Below are positions 43,681 to 54,889 of a DNA stretch of 64,000 nt, in pieces. The notes under the pieces are model-generated. The model was not told the DNA's origin. It was given only the letters and a program-made list of their open reading frames with translations, and did not search any database. The stretch's first letter is position 1. Each line of letters starts with the position of its first letter. The position numbers and the translations under genes are program-made. Source of the stretch: Mesodorylaimus sp. YZB2_4 (Eukaryota > Nematoda > Enoplea > Dorylaimida > Dorylaimidae); NCBI GenBank assembly GCA_030248295.1, contig JASANH010001463.1, positions 1 through 64,000 on the forward strand. Reading direction: 5' to 3'.

Positions 43681-45504
43681 TTAAGCAGATAAGAATTTCA
43701 AATTAATGACCAGAACACCAATGCATATCATGTCGGCACTGATTTTGGATCCGCTCGATTTGGGTTTTTCTCCGATTACCTTCGAAGTATTGGTTGGCTT
43801 ACCAGGGGGTTCGCTGGTCCAGCTGGTGACATTGGATTCAATGGGGCCGGGCTCAACAGCGGTCCGGTTCCCGAGGATAGATTCTGAGCTGAAGTTACCA
43901 GTTGGCTGCACTGATGAGGAATCAGTGGCGTTGTTGGGCTGATAGTGGTGAGTAGTGTGCTCAGTTGTGACTCCGGGTGGTATCGAGGTGGTAGCGCCAG
44001 GCCCAGAAGTGCCATGGCCCTTTGCTGTAGTTGTACCTTCTTCATCGTACTCGTCCCAAGTCCCAGGTGCAGGTGACGTGGTGGCGATGACCTCGCTTGT
44101 TGTCGCAAACTTGACTGTAGTATTCACTGCCTTCACAGTGGTGCTTGCAGCAGTCACTGCTTTGGTGGACACATCAGCTGGTTTGGAGGCCGTGCTAGCT
44201 TTGTCACTAGGGACAGATCCATTTTGGGATGTGGTGGTTGAGACAGACGTCGTGGTTTCAAGTTGTACAGTACCCGCAACTAGCGTTGTATTAAGCAGAC
44301 TGGACGGCTTGGGTGTCGCGCCTGGCTTGGATACATTGGAGTGCGTGGTGCCAGCACCTTCTTCAGGGTCGCCATAATCGATGGAATCTTGTTCGTCTCC
44401 AGTTTTTAGATATTCTGAGGCTGTGGCATTGATAGGGTTCTCATCCAAATCCAAAATATGCAGGTGCTTATTCTGATCGAATATCAGAGCTGGCAAAGCC
44501 TTGATCTTATTTCCACTGAGATTCAGTACTTCTAGCACCTTCAGGTCGTCGAAGATGGAGGACGGAATACTTTCGATTTGGTTATAGGCCAGTTGAAGGA
44601 CCTTTAAATGGGAAAGGCCACGAAATGATGTCGGATGAAGAACAGAAATGCGGTTGCGACTTAATCGAATTATAATAATAGAAGCAGCTGATTTATAAAA
44701 AGCATCGGGTGGAATTTCTTGAAGCGCAGTGCCCGTCACTTCGACTCGTGTCAAGTTACGAAGGTCAGTGATGCACTTGGGAAATTTATCCATCCGAATA
44801 TTACTGAAATCGACTTCGTTCAATCGATCCAGTACGTTCTCGAAGGCGTTCTCGGCCAGCGTCATGTGTGGACTATCGTATATGGTCAGATATTGAAGTC
44901 TAGGCAATTTCTTATTCAGGGTAAAGTTTTCGCTGAGATCCGACTCGTATAGACCCAAGCTGAGTAGACTATCCAATTCGAGTACGGCATCTGGTACTTG
45001 CTCGTTGGTGAAGTTCAGATGTAGGCCCAACCATTCCAGTTGAGGTAAGCCCGCGAATGCATGATCTTGAATGTGTGCTGCTCTCGAAGTATCGTCGTAA
45101 AACTGAGCCACGTGAAGTTGACGAAGATTAGGGAAATTGATGAAAGCTTTGCCAGGAATTTCATCAAATTTAGCCCATATGGATAAATCGGATACATTCT
45201 TCGGGTCCACTGTTATCATAGAATAGTTATGAACTTGACCCAATTCACTGCTTCCATACTCGTACTCACTGCCATCAGTTAGCACCACATTTCGCAGTGC
45301 CGCTGTCAGGTCGGGCAGGAGCACATTTTTCTGAGGCGAGGTCAAGTTGACAGAGAAGTCGTCCTCTTGGCAGAAGAGGGACAAGGAGTTGTCGTATTCG
45401 ACAGGGGTCGCTTCGCAATTTATTTTTGGTTCAGCTGTAGCGAAGTATGCTCGCGGAAAACAGGAGTAGAGAATGAGAGCATGCAATAGCGAGGCCATTG
45501 CCAT
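43681..45504 (-). CDS. Leucine-rich-repeat surface protein with mucin-like stalk and possible GPI anchor
   Basis: A single uninterrupted frame of 607 residues starts at ATG 45504. Residues 1-24 form a signal peptide. Residues about 110-365 contain at least eight leucine-rich repeats, clearest in LSHLKVLQLAYNQIESIPSSIF and the repeats on either side of it. A Thr/Ser/Pro-rich stalk with many NxT/S sequons spans about 385-585. The C-terminus SGSKISADMICIGVLVINLKFLSA-like stretch is short and hydrophobic and ends at the stop, as in a GPI-attachment signal rather than a transmembrane helix with a cytoplasmic tail. It should act outside the cell in adhesion or recognition. No LRR C-terminal cysteine cap is obvious. 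Absence of introns is unusual beside the intron-rich neighbours. Confidence 0.85.
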   Translation of the reverse strand: MAMASLLHALILYSCFPRAYFATAEPKINCEATPVEYDNSLSLFCQEDDFSVNLTSPQKNVLLPDLTAALRNVVLTDGSEYEYGSSELGQVHNYSMITVDPKNVSDLSIWAKFDEIPGKAFINFPNLRQLHVAQFYDDTSRAAHIQDHAFAGLPQLEWLGLHLNFTNEQVPDAVLELDSLLSLGLYESDLSENFTLNKKLPRLQYLTIYDSPHMTLAENAFENVLDRLNEVDFSNIRMDKFPKCITDLRNLTRVEVTGTALQEIPPDAFYKSAASIIIIRLSRNRISVLHPTSFRGLSHLKVLQLAYNQIESIPSSIFDDLKVLEVLNLSGNKIKALPALIFDQNKHLHILDLDENPINATASEYLKTGDEQDSIDYGDPEEGAGTTHSNVSKPGATPKPSSLLNTTLVAGTVQLETTTSVSTTTSQNGSVPSDKASTASKPADVSTKAVTAASTTVKAVNTTVKFATTSEVIATTSPAPGTWDEYDEEGTTTAKGHGTSGPGATTSIPPGVTTEHTTHHYQPNNATDSSSVQPTGNFSSESILGNRTAVEPGPIESNVTSWTSEPPGKPTNTSKVIGEKPKSSGSKISADMICIGVLVINLKFLSA

Positions 45505-46088
45505 GATGCAAGTGGAGAGAGTGCAGCTATGAAAGGCTCAACGACCGTTTTCGAGGACCAGAGAGAAAGGACTAGTTCGGAAAAATACAATAGGATGACT
45601 AGAACACGGCGAATTTTTACGTTCAACTCGACTCCGAGGGGACACTTACAGTATGAACAGGTGCATGACTGTGACTTCGCTCGTGCGGGGGTTTAGTGCA
45701 TGTGGAACAGCGATACCATATTTGGAAAAAGAAAAACATGGATCACTCATGGAATGTCATATGAGAGGCTATTTACCGCAATCGGTATTAAATTCGGGGA
45801 AACGCCCAAACGCCCACAAGGACTTCTGTCTAAAAGAAATTTTTGAATTTGGCGTCATTTTAATGTAAGCAATAGTTGTCTGCAAAAAAGCGCGAAATAA
45901 ACGAAAAGTGTCACTTGCAAATGAGGTCGGCGTTGTTTTTGGGCTTTGTTTTATTCGTACCACTCTGTGCCCTTTTTCATTTGAGTCGGTGATAAGGAGA
46001 CCTGAAACCGCTTAATGAAAAATTGACGTGGCTTTATTCATACGCTGTTGCCCAATACATTTATTTTCCGTGCTGGCGTTCCTCGAGA
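45505..46088. promoter_or_regulatory. Shared divergent upstream region of the LRR and RhoGAP genes
   Basis: The two genes start back to back 584 bases apart, so this interval should contain both promoters. I see no TATA box or other defined element that I would stand behind. Confidence 0.35.
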
Positions 46089-49000
46089 ATGGCGAACTCA
46101 ACAGATTTTCGCAGCCATCCCAGTTTTTCTTTTTTATTTAAATTACGTTCCGAAAATTTTGCAATTTTCCAACAGCTTATCGATTTACACTTAACTCATA
46201 CCGATTTGGAATTGAAAACTGATCAATCAAAGGCCCTTTGGCTGACCGAAGCGGGCCAACCGTTGGCGACGACATTGTGTCTCTTTGGGCTGAAGTCAAG
46301 CCAGCAGAAACCTTCGTTTCGACAAGTCTTGCAAAGTAAAGTGAAGAAACTGAAGGGCGAAACAAGACCAAGTATGTTTTTCGTTCCATTTTTGTGCGTT
46401 TATTGAGTACCACTTTTTGTATTTTCAGGCGAGCCCAAGAGCCTTTTTGCTGGGAAGAACCTCGAGTCAACGTTAATGCCGGTAATAGCGTTTTTAAGCA
46501 AAGACGAAAGTAAGTTATGCAACGAAATTTAGTTTTCATTACTTGCATTTTCAGCTTCTTGCTTGCGATTTAGATGTGAAAGAAGAAGGTATTTTTCGCA
46601 AATCCGGCTCTCATACCCGCCAGCAAGCATTTTCTGGCGCATTATACCGCGGCGATGTCATCGATTTCCAATCCGCCTGCGAAACAGCCGAACTCACCGT
46701 GCACGATATTGCCACTGTGCTGAAGAACATCATTCGTGACTGGCCACAACCATTGTTCACAGATGCCCATTATCCAGTGTACGTCCAAGTAGCAGGTAAG
46801 GAGACCTCGGACCCGAGTCCCCACTATCCCAGGTGGGTAGCCAATACTGAAATCCTTCTTGGAGATTTTTGGTGAGAATTCTTGCAACGGGAACTCTTTT
46901 GTATTAAGAACTCTCAAACCTCAGTTTTGAGCTATACGAAGCACCATGACTGGACCGGGATTCTGGCAGCTGACCCCTTTCTGACTTTGCTGAACGTTTC
47001 GGATACTGTGAATACCAGAGTGACCCTTTTCAGACCGTAGAACACGCAGGGCATTGGGGGAAAAAAAACACCCAGATTTTTCGATCCCCCCCCACCCCCC
47101 ACAAACTCCCCAACCCCTCCTCACCCCCCCCCCCCCTCTTACAGACAACAACAAAAAAAAAAAAAAAAAACCCCCTTGATTCAGCAGCAACTCCGGGTTG
47201 TCCGTCTTTTGATTTTGATGCTACCCGAAGCATCTTCGCGCCTTTTATTCGGTATTCTTCGTTTGCTTCAAAAAACGGCTAGCTTTCAGAAAGGAAACAA
47301 GATGGACGAACACAATCTTGCCCTCATGTTCACTCCGTCATTATTTTTCCCACGAATCTTATCGAACGAAGAGATCGGACAACGAACGCAGCCAATGGCT
47401 GACTTATTGGCTACAATTATCGAACATGTGGACGACGTATTTCAAGTAAAAGGGGCCTGGTGTTGGAGACAGTTCAGGTTTCTAGGCTCATCGTTTTAGG
47501 CCCCTGAAGAACTGATGGTCGATATCAAGTACCATTTTTCTTCAATGAGTCCAGCGGGTCAGTTTTCAAACGCGTCATCATCGACGTCAGGAGAGGTAAA
47601 CGATGACCTGTACTTTTGTTGGGAGCGGCCTGCTTTGCCCCCCCTCTCCCCACAGCCTATTTGATGCTCAGCTAGTGATAAAAATACAATAAAAAGTGTG
47701 AGCCACGTGCTAGTTTTTACTCTTATTATGTCCAGGCAGCTTCATCGACAGATCGCAGTGTGGTGCAGTCGGTGCTGGCATTCGCAGATCATCAGCGTGT
47801 CCCTATCGACGAGAATCGCATCAATACACAGGCGCAAGTGGCTGCGCTATACGCCTATGTGCAAATGATGCCTGAGGGGAAAGAAAAGACAAGATGGTTG
47901 AAACAGGTATGAGAATGGGGAAAATGAAGTTTCCTTACTTGATTTAATCTTTTTTTAGTTCAAGGATCACAGTCGGCTTCACATGTTGAACAGAACTAGG
48001 GATGGAGAAAGGTCGATGAAGAGGAAGGAACGCTATGAGGCCGATGCAGATACGGTAAGCCTCGGATGTTGGGAATCATTATGTCCATAGACCTGGGCGG
48101 GGGAGGGGCAGTTTCCAGCCTTTGGACTCGCGGTGGTGCAGGTTCATTCACTCGTATCGTTTACTGCAGTGCAGGCTCGTTTACTCGTTTGGCTTGGAAG
48201 CGAGCGGCCAGGCTTGCGTAACCAGCGCCCCCAGGCGGCGGGAGATAATTCGACTGGAGGTAGGCAAGTCTCGCGACTATACCTACCCTAGAAAATCAAC
48301 CGGAGAGGTTGAAGTCCAAGCTAGGGGAGCGTATCGATTACTCCCGACCGCCAGGGATGCTGGTTACATTCCTCCCGCGGTTGGAAAAATGGCATCCCCG
48401 CCATTCTCCAACTGGGAGAACCAGCACTCCAGTGGTGGTGCCTTATCAGCGCTAGATGTTCCCACCGTCGCGCTACAAGGTGCATCAAACGCTCGCTGTT
48501 CCTTCACCACCGTGAGGATCAGGTCTTGCCCGGGTTTTTCCTGGTGCCTTAAGTGGAGGCAACCCAGACCGGAGTCTGGTAGGACGAAGACCTGCAGGGA
48601 ACCCCAGGCCACAGCATGCGCAAGACGCGCCTGTCCAGCATTCACCACTACCACCTGGACTCTCCCACTAATCCGGGAGGGGCTTACGTCAGTAGGACGG
48701 CCCTTCGATTCGTGACTCCAGTGTAACCAGCGCACCCAGGCAGTGGAAGATTGTCGAGGCCGAAGTCTGAGAAAAAACTCCGAAGGGTGGTAGGCAAGTC
48801 TCGCGACTATACCTACCTGAACCTCTTCGGTTGATGTTTCTAGGGCAGGGTAGCGTATCGATTACTCCCAACCGCCAGGTATGCTGGTTACACTTGTCCC
48901 AAGCTCGACCCCGGCGGAGGTCAGTTTGTAAGCCATAAACCCTTACTGACCCGGCCGCGGGTGACTCACCCAGTGCCGTCGAGGTGCTCTGAGTGGAGAG

Positions 49001-51304
49001 ACGGGAGCCAAACGAGTGGACAGTCTCAGGTGTCGAACATCGACAGGGTTCACAGCCCGCTCGCCATCGTCTGAGGAAGTCGGTGTCCTGTCCAGGATGC
49101 CCTCGCGTGGAGGTGCTCATCCAGCATCGACCGACCCACCGACCCGGCTGAACCGACCCGCCGATCCGGGCCGGATCGGTTTGGGGGAACCGACCCAAGC
49201 TGTGGGTCGGCCGGATCGGAATTTTGAATTCCCGCCAAAATTTTTTCTCTGGCGTCCAGTCATGTCTTCCTGCAGGCAGCCAGGATCGACACTTCAACCC
49301 ACTGGACTGGCCGCCAATGCATGACATCGACGTTTTTTTTACAAGTTTCGACCCCACCCACCTTTTGTCCACATAGGAGCGCGGCTCATTTGGCTTGTGA
49401 GAGGATGATGGGGGAAACCCTGACTGAAACACCTCATCAGTTCTATTCTGGCTGAAGACGTCAGTTTAGGAAGCCCGTTCTCAGAGAACTGGCTGTTGGC
49501 GATTCACCAGGAATTCGATTGGAGGGTGGAAGTGGTGCCCTCGATTGAGAAAACTGGTCCTAATTGCCAGTCGGGGCCCTCCGTTCTTGCCCTCCATCAT
49601 CCAGAAACGCCGATTCTGGCGCAGGATGCCCTCGGTGGTTATGCTCCAGCGGAGCAGTGTAGCCAGCAGCCCTGGCGGTTGGGAGTAGTCGATACGCTCC
49701 CCTGGCTTGGACGTCAACCTGTCTGGTTGATGTTTCTAGGGCAGGTATAGGCGCGAGACTTGCCTACCTCCAGTCGGAGTTTCTTGCCCAGAGACTTCGG
49801 CCTCGACTATCTCCCGCCGCCTGGGTGCGCTGGTTACACTGCCGTCACGAACCAAAGGGCCTTCTTCGGATGTAAGCCCCTTTTGGACTAGTGGGTGAGC
49901 CCTGGTGATAGTGGTGAATGCCGGACCGGCGCGTCTTGCGCTTGCTGTGGCCCGGGGTTCACTGCAGGTGTACTCCCTACCAGACTTCGGTCTGGGTTGC
50001 CTCCACTGAGGCACCAGGGACCAGCGGGCGAAACCTGATCCGCTTGGAGAAGGTTCGGCGAGCGTTTTGGTGCGCCTTGTAGCGCGACGGTGGGAACACC
50101 TAGCGCTGATAAGGCACCACCACTGGAGCTGGTTCTCCCCCTTGGAGAAGTCTCGACTATCTCCCGCCTCCTGGGTGCGCTGGTTACAGCAGCTCCAAGT
50201 GAGGCCGTCAGAGGGAGCCTGCCATGTGAGCTGATCGCCTCACACACTGCCGCACCCGTCATTGACTGCTGGCTGGCAACTGGCAAAACCCATAGGAAAT
50301 TGGGGTAGGTGGGGGGGCCCAGCCCGAAAACATTTAAAAGCTGTCCTCATACCGGCCACCTTCCACTCTAAGAAGTCAAGTCCGTAAGCGAAACGGGATA
50401 TTGCAGGTGCAGTTGGACAGTACAAATTTGTGAAATTCTACGCTGTCGCCTCAGACAGCATGGGGCAAGGGACGAGCACGTTAACTTAGTCTTAAAGTTC
50501 TCCTCCCCTGTCTGTTTTGCCCGAAATCAGTCAGCCCCTTCTTCCTGGCTGCGGGTGTCTGTTATCGATGGTTATCGATTGAAGAAACAATGCATCGTGC
50601 CAGAAAACAAATGAGTGGGCGCAATATAACGTGGGGTCGGATGGATCGGGTCGGTTTGGGTCGGGTCGGTTCTGGATCGGGTCGGGCCGATCCACACCCT
50701 GGGTCGGGTCGGGTCGGTTTGGTGACCTCACACCCGGGTCGGTCGATGCTGGGTGCTCATAGTGGAGACATAAACAGGGACGCTGCACAGCCCCTCTTAT
50801 TGTTAGGTTTGACTGCTGACCAGTCAAAAATTAAAACAACAAAGTTTTCCAGCCTTTAAACTTTGAATTTTGAAACTAAAAGTTGTCCAATTTGCATTTT
50901 ACCACAATTATTCAAGCCCACTCGATGTCATGGAATTTTGTAGCTTCTCTAATAGAGAGCTACTATCCGCGATGACAGCTCGAAATTTGTCTTTTGCTAG
51001 TCAGGGCGGAACCGCCTTCCCCCCTGTGACTTTTAGTTCTAGAAAATTGGTTTTTAGTTTCGTGATCCCGCTGAATTTGGTATCAACGTCGTGCAAGATG
51101 GTCTTGTGAACAAAAAACCGCGCTTTGCATTACAATCGAAGACCGAAGCTACAGCTGGTGGTCCTTCTGCGGGTGCAGGTGCACAGTCGCAGACGTCTCC
51201 TGTAAGTGAACCGACATTTTTGGTGATGCCAGTGGGCTGAAAAATCTTTTTGGTTTTAGGCATCGTGCTTCAGTTTACCATCGTTGACATCGTTCGAATT
51301 TTAA
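46089..51304 (+). CDS. RhoGAP-domain protein, ARHGAP19-like
   Basis: The protein would speed GTP hydrolysis by a Rho-family GTPase. From ATG 46089 I read exons 46089-46371, 46429-46509, 46574-46795, about 47185-47445, 47500-47595, 47736-47907, 47959-48054, 51058-51201 and 51260-51304, ending TAA. The GAP core shows VKEEGIFRKSGS, with Arg as the likely catalytic finger, then DWPQPLFT, LMLPEASSRLL and NKMDEHNLALMFTPSLFFPR. That order and the following helical part fit ARHGAP19. The junction into the fourth exon is uncertain because phases do not fit with the obvious sites and the preceding intron contains long C and A runs. The intron at 48055-51057 is packed with repeats. The last two exons are small and Ser/Gly/Ala-rich. 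Confidence 0.85.
47041..47170. repeat. Poly-A/poly-C rich tract in a RhoGAP intron
   Basis: A8, then several C runs including C12 or longer, then A17, within 130 bases immediately before an exon. The exact lengths are doubtful in any assembly. Confidence 0.9.
48218..48367 (+). repeat. MITE-like unit A, copy 1
   Basis: It begins GTAACCAGCG and ends GCTGGTTAC, giving 9-bp terminal inverted repeats. The interior carries TAGGCAAGTCTCGCGACTAT and GCGTATCGATTACTCCC. Confidence 0.8.
48368..48722 (+). repeat. Composite-repeat segment B
   Basis: This sits between unit A copies 1 and 2. Its reverse complement recurs at about 49839-50187. Shared words include GCTAGATGTTCCCACCGTCG and GCCTTATCAGCGCT. 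Open frames inside it are shared between copies and do not resemble a protein family. Confidence 0.8.
48723..48891 (+). repeat. MITE-like unit A, copy 2
   Basis: Same ends and interior words as the unit at 48218-48367, with extra bases in the middle. Confidence 0.8.
48888..49018 (+). repeat. Dispersed repeat family R1, copy
   Basis: It matches 38116-38262 in the same orientation, including GGGTGACTCACCCAGTGCCG and AGCCAAACGAGT. Confidence 0.75.
49126..49222. repeat. CGACCCACCGACCCGG-type simple repeat
   Basis: Irregular tandem array of GACC(G/C)ACC-like words. The complementary strand motif (GGGTCGG) appears at 50634-50747 on the plus strand. Confidence 0.8.
49405..49640 (+). repeat. Dispersed repeat family R2, copy
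   Basis: It is colinear with 42056-42548 in scattered words. Confidence 0.65.
49659..50187 (-). repeat. Inverted composite repeat (units A-B-A')
   Basis: In reverse complement this reproduces part of 48218-48891: a full unit A at 49659-49838, segment B, then a partial unit A near 50150-50187 ending GCTGGTTACAG. Confidence 0.8.
50634..50747. repeat. GGGTCGG-type simple repeat
   Basis: Irregular tandem GGGTCGGGTCGGTTT-like array. It is the strand complement of the array at 49126-49222. Confidence 0.85.
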
Positions 51305-53160
51305 TGGTAATATGGCTTAGATGGTTTGTAGATTGTATTCTTAGATCATAAGGATTTTAGAATAAGTCTGGCTCGAATTGGTCGCCGTTACCATTGTCAT
51401 CGACATTCGTACATTCTGAGAACACTGGCGGTTGTGAGTGGCCGATAAGCGAGCTCGATTTCAGTCAGGTGAGAGACTGGGCTGTGCGTCCCATGTTTTG
51501 GGCACAGTATAGAAGCGTAGGCTCAACCCTCCCTGGGCTTGATTGGCCCAAAAGTTTTAAAAAAGCCCCTGTGCTGTGCATGTGTTTCATACTCCGACCC
51601 CAAAGGTTTCATTGAAAGATTGTAAAGGTCCTCTGTGGGCGTTTAAATTTATGGATGCAGTAGGGGTGCTTCACTTATCGTTAGTTCTACTGTATATAAG
51701 GTGAAAATGGCAAGCTACATATCTATACTTGGTGCTGGCACAGCATGCAGAAGAATGATATGCAGGCGAGTGCGAATGAAGGACATTCAAGATGTGATGT
51801 TGGTCATTTAAGATAACGTCGTCTCCATCTCACGATTCCCCATCGAGACACAGAAATACTGGACGCTCAGATTCAAAAGTGCATTCACTCGTATCAACTG
51901 GTCAACGCCGGTTGGGAATTCGACAGTGGCCGAGGAAAAGCAAGTTTTAGTCTATGTTCGCGTGACAATTGATTTTATTTTGAGAAGCACACGGTGCAGT
52001 TTTATCCTTTGTCACATTGCAAGCATGACTCCCGGTTTTTTTAATTGTGCTTTTTGTAATTATTTATGCATTGTTTGGTAAACGGCGTGTAATAAATGCG
52101 AGTCATAAAGAGTGAGGAAACGGTCCGGAATGAAGGTAGCCAAGGTACGTGCGTGTCAGAACTATAGTTCAAGGGCTATCCGTGAAATGGGGTGAAGTGG
52201 TTGAGTGAATTTGGACAAAGAACGGAAAGGGAGCAAGGCAGGTTTTGAGTGCCTGCAGACTATAGTGCTAGAATCGGTTTGAAAATATCAGGTCCTTTCA
52301 CTCGTATGAGAATGTACAGTACTGTAAATGAAGGCACTGATTTTGTTGCTGCCACTATGATAGCCTGGAATTAAAAAAATTTTAAAGGGGAGGTTTTCAA
52401 AATCAGTGTTTTTTCTTCACTGGGTCTTTGGCCTTCTATAAGGCTATAGATAGCGTCGGTAGAGACCGAACAGCGTCCCACGCAGGCATCTATTAGGTGG
52501 CCTGTGCACAGTCGGCTGAGCCACGAGGTGGTCTAAATGAAGGGAACAGTTCGCGGGTACGGGTGTTCGTTCTTGTTTAATTTTGTAAATTCATATTCAT
52601 GACAGCGCTGCAAATTTAAATCTCATGCATTTTGTGACTGGTTTTAGCGAAACAGTTGTGGTCTGCTATTTTGAGGTTAGTTGTGACAACTGTTGATATC
52701 CATATCTAATCGATATCGATACCATTTGACATATCGATATCGAAATCATATCCATATCCACTTTCTATTTGCTTTGGGTGTACACGCGGCACGTGAAGGG
52801 CGTGTATTCTCAAAGAAAACAGGTTATATATATACTGTACATGTATTATATCTTTTCACAAGCAAGATATTGATAAAAAGATATGGATATTCAAGCGTTT
52901 TTGAGATTTGAAAATGATTGTTTGCTGCAAAAATGAATTATGTCGTAAAGCCGCTAAGGCGCCATCCGCGAAGGACGTCAAGACCCCTGTGGGCCAATGC
53001 ATTCCTCATCAAGTTGAACTTCGTTACTCTCTCCAGCATGAATGCAGTGTCATTCAGAGTTTTATACTGTCAGGTTGTTGTCAGCTTCAGGCTTTTAAGT
53101 TTAAACTGAGACGTCTATTTCCAAAGGAACAAAAAGATCAGTGCATTACTACTTAAAATA
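51305..53160. other. Non-coding interval
   Basis: No gene seen. At 52690-52765 a cluster of ATATCGATATC-like words forms a low-complexity patch. Confidence 0.5.
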
Positions 53161-53164
53161 GACA

Positions 53165-53290
53165 TCATGGGGCTTCAGCGCTAAGGCATTTGGCTCAGAT
53201 TACTGCTTTAGGCGGGTTTTGTTAGGCCTCTGCCTCTCACGCTGGGTGCGCACTTACGTGGGAGGGTTCGACTCCCGCTTCGGTACAAAA
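53165..53290 (+). repeat. tRNA-like retroposon (SINE candidate)
   Basis: AGGGTTCGACTCCC is a textbook box B at about 53266-53280. A leucine/serine-type upstream part with TTGGCTCAG and GCGCACTTACG precedes it. It is too long and poorly folded for a real tRNA. Confidence 0.5.
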
Positions 53291-53349
53291 TATATGTTCC
53301 TCAGCCCTCGAGTGCGCTGTGCTGTACAGTGCTTGGTTGTGGATGAAGT

Positions 53350-53868
53350 ATGGCACGACATGACATGAGTGCGACATTATGGGCCTCAACTTTTTTACAG
53401 GTAACTTATCGGTCCATTTGTTATAGCTATGTCTTTGTAGATGGCCATCTCGTCGATGTTGGCAAGTCGTTGGCGCTGTTATCTATTATGTTTGGCTACT
53501 GTCAAAAGCCGATGCGCGACCTCCCAATAATTTATTTTTGTGGTCACCCACTTCACTTTAATGAGCAAATTAAATATCTTTGCATCACTTTGTCTTCCGA
53601 CGTGAAATTTCTAGAACACATTGCAATCGTTTCTTGTCGGACTCGTTGCATGATAGGAGCTTTACGAAGAAAACTTGGCAGATCTGTCAAAACCGAAGTG
53701 TTCAGTGCAATTTACAAGTCGTTCATTAGAGCTGTCCTCGATTATGGGTCAATGATCTGGAATCCAATTCTGCAAAAGGACATTGAAAATCTCGAAAGAG
53801 CTCAATTCGCACTTCGGCAGTATCTCAACAAATGGTCAATAGGTTACGGGATGGGCGGGATGGGTCCC
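53350..53868 (+). pseudogene. LINE reverse transcriptase C-terminal fragment
   Basis: A 173-codon frame carries IKYLCITLSSDVKFLEHI, FIRAVLDYGSMIWNP and KDIENLERAQFALRQYLN, the usual end of a non-LTR reverse transcriptase. Palm motifs and the endonuclease are missing. A related fragment lies at 61915-62530. Confidence 0.8.
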
Positions 53869-54540
53869 TAGCGACCAGGCCAAAACGCATGAAGATCACC
53901 AGTTCTACAAAATGGTCTCGCTGCACATGATCATTCCTAATTAACATTGAGATTATTCTTTTGCAGGTAATTATTGGCATGGACCCATGCCGAGATCCGA
54001 ACATCGTCAACAGCAGCATGAACAAGGTGACATTGAAACTTGAAGGCGACCAGGCCGCGAAGTGTTCATCCCACGGTCCCCGTCGGTGAGATCGACGAGG
54101 GAGGATGTGCGATGGTAAAAATCTTGTTCAAGCCGAAACAGGAAGAATCCCCGCTCAACGTTAAAGACCACTAGACCATCCCCATCCACCCTGCCCGACG
54201 AAGTTGTAAGCAGTGCCGTTTATTAAAAATCTAATCTGTGAGATTTTGTTTGTCTCACATTGCAGGTCCTCGATAACTACTGGAAATGCGAATTTGGCGC
54301 ATCGAACACTTTTCCGTTGAAACCAGATGAGTAGTCCATGTGATGGGCAACGAGACCCTAAGCAACCCGACTGCAATGTCAGATTCGATGTCGTTTGTTG
54401 CTCTGATCCGATGTCTCGCTAATCGTGAACTGGAAGGAGACAGTAAGGCCAAACGTAGAACCAGGGAAACAATGAGAACCTTAAATTACAGCGGTTTCGC
54501 AGACAGTCTTTTTTTTCAACTGCTCCTATAGGCGTGGATG
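53869..54540 (+). other. Possible upstream exons of the membrane protein at 54.9 kb
   Basis: After TTCTTTTGCAG at about 53966 the sequence reads GMDPCRDPNIVNSSMNKVTL and on to a Cys, then in the next frame EIDEGGCAMVKILFKPKQEE. After CATTGCAG at about 54265 it reads VLDNYWKCEFGASNTFPLK. These look like conserved extracellular coding sequence with Cys and an N-glycosylation site, but frame changes prevent a continuous model. Confidence 0.35.
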
Positions 54541-54889
54541 TACCTGGGGTTTTCATAGTAAAAGGAGGTGGGTGAGGGGAGGGGGGATTGTTTCGAATAG
54601 TCATTACTTAGACAAAATATTTGATATGCACAGCACGTTTCTGGTATTGGGCAGAATTTTCTTACAAACTTCTGGTCGTGATCATCTGCTGCTGGTTTGC
54701 ACCAGAGAGCGCTCAGGTTTTATACCTGGAACCAGATTAAAATCAGCGGAACAAACGTGGAGGAACCAAACCAAAAGCAACAGTTGGCTTTCGTTTGAAC
54801 TTTAATCACAATATATTGTGCGCAGGTCACAGGCTGTGTGTGGTATTGAAATACTTTACGCTGTCTCTTCAGCTCATTACAAATTATCT

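Noticed and set aside
48122..50308. Several open frames of 60-250 codons on both strands
   Set aside because: They lie inside inverted repeat copies and share nucleotides rather than protein conservation.
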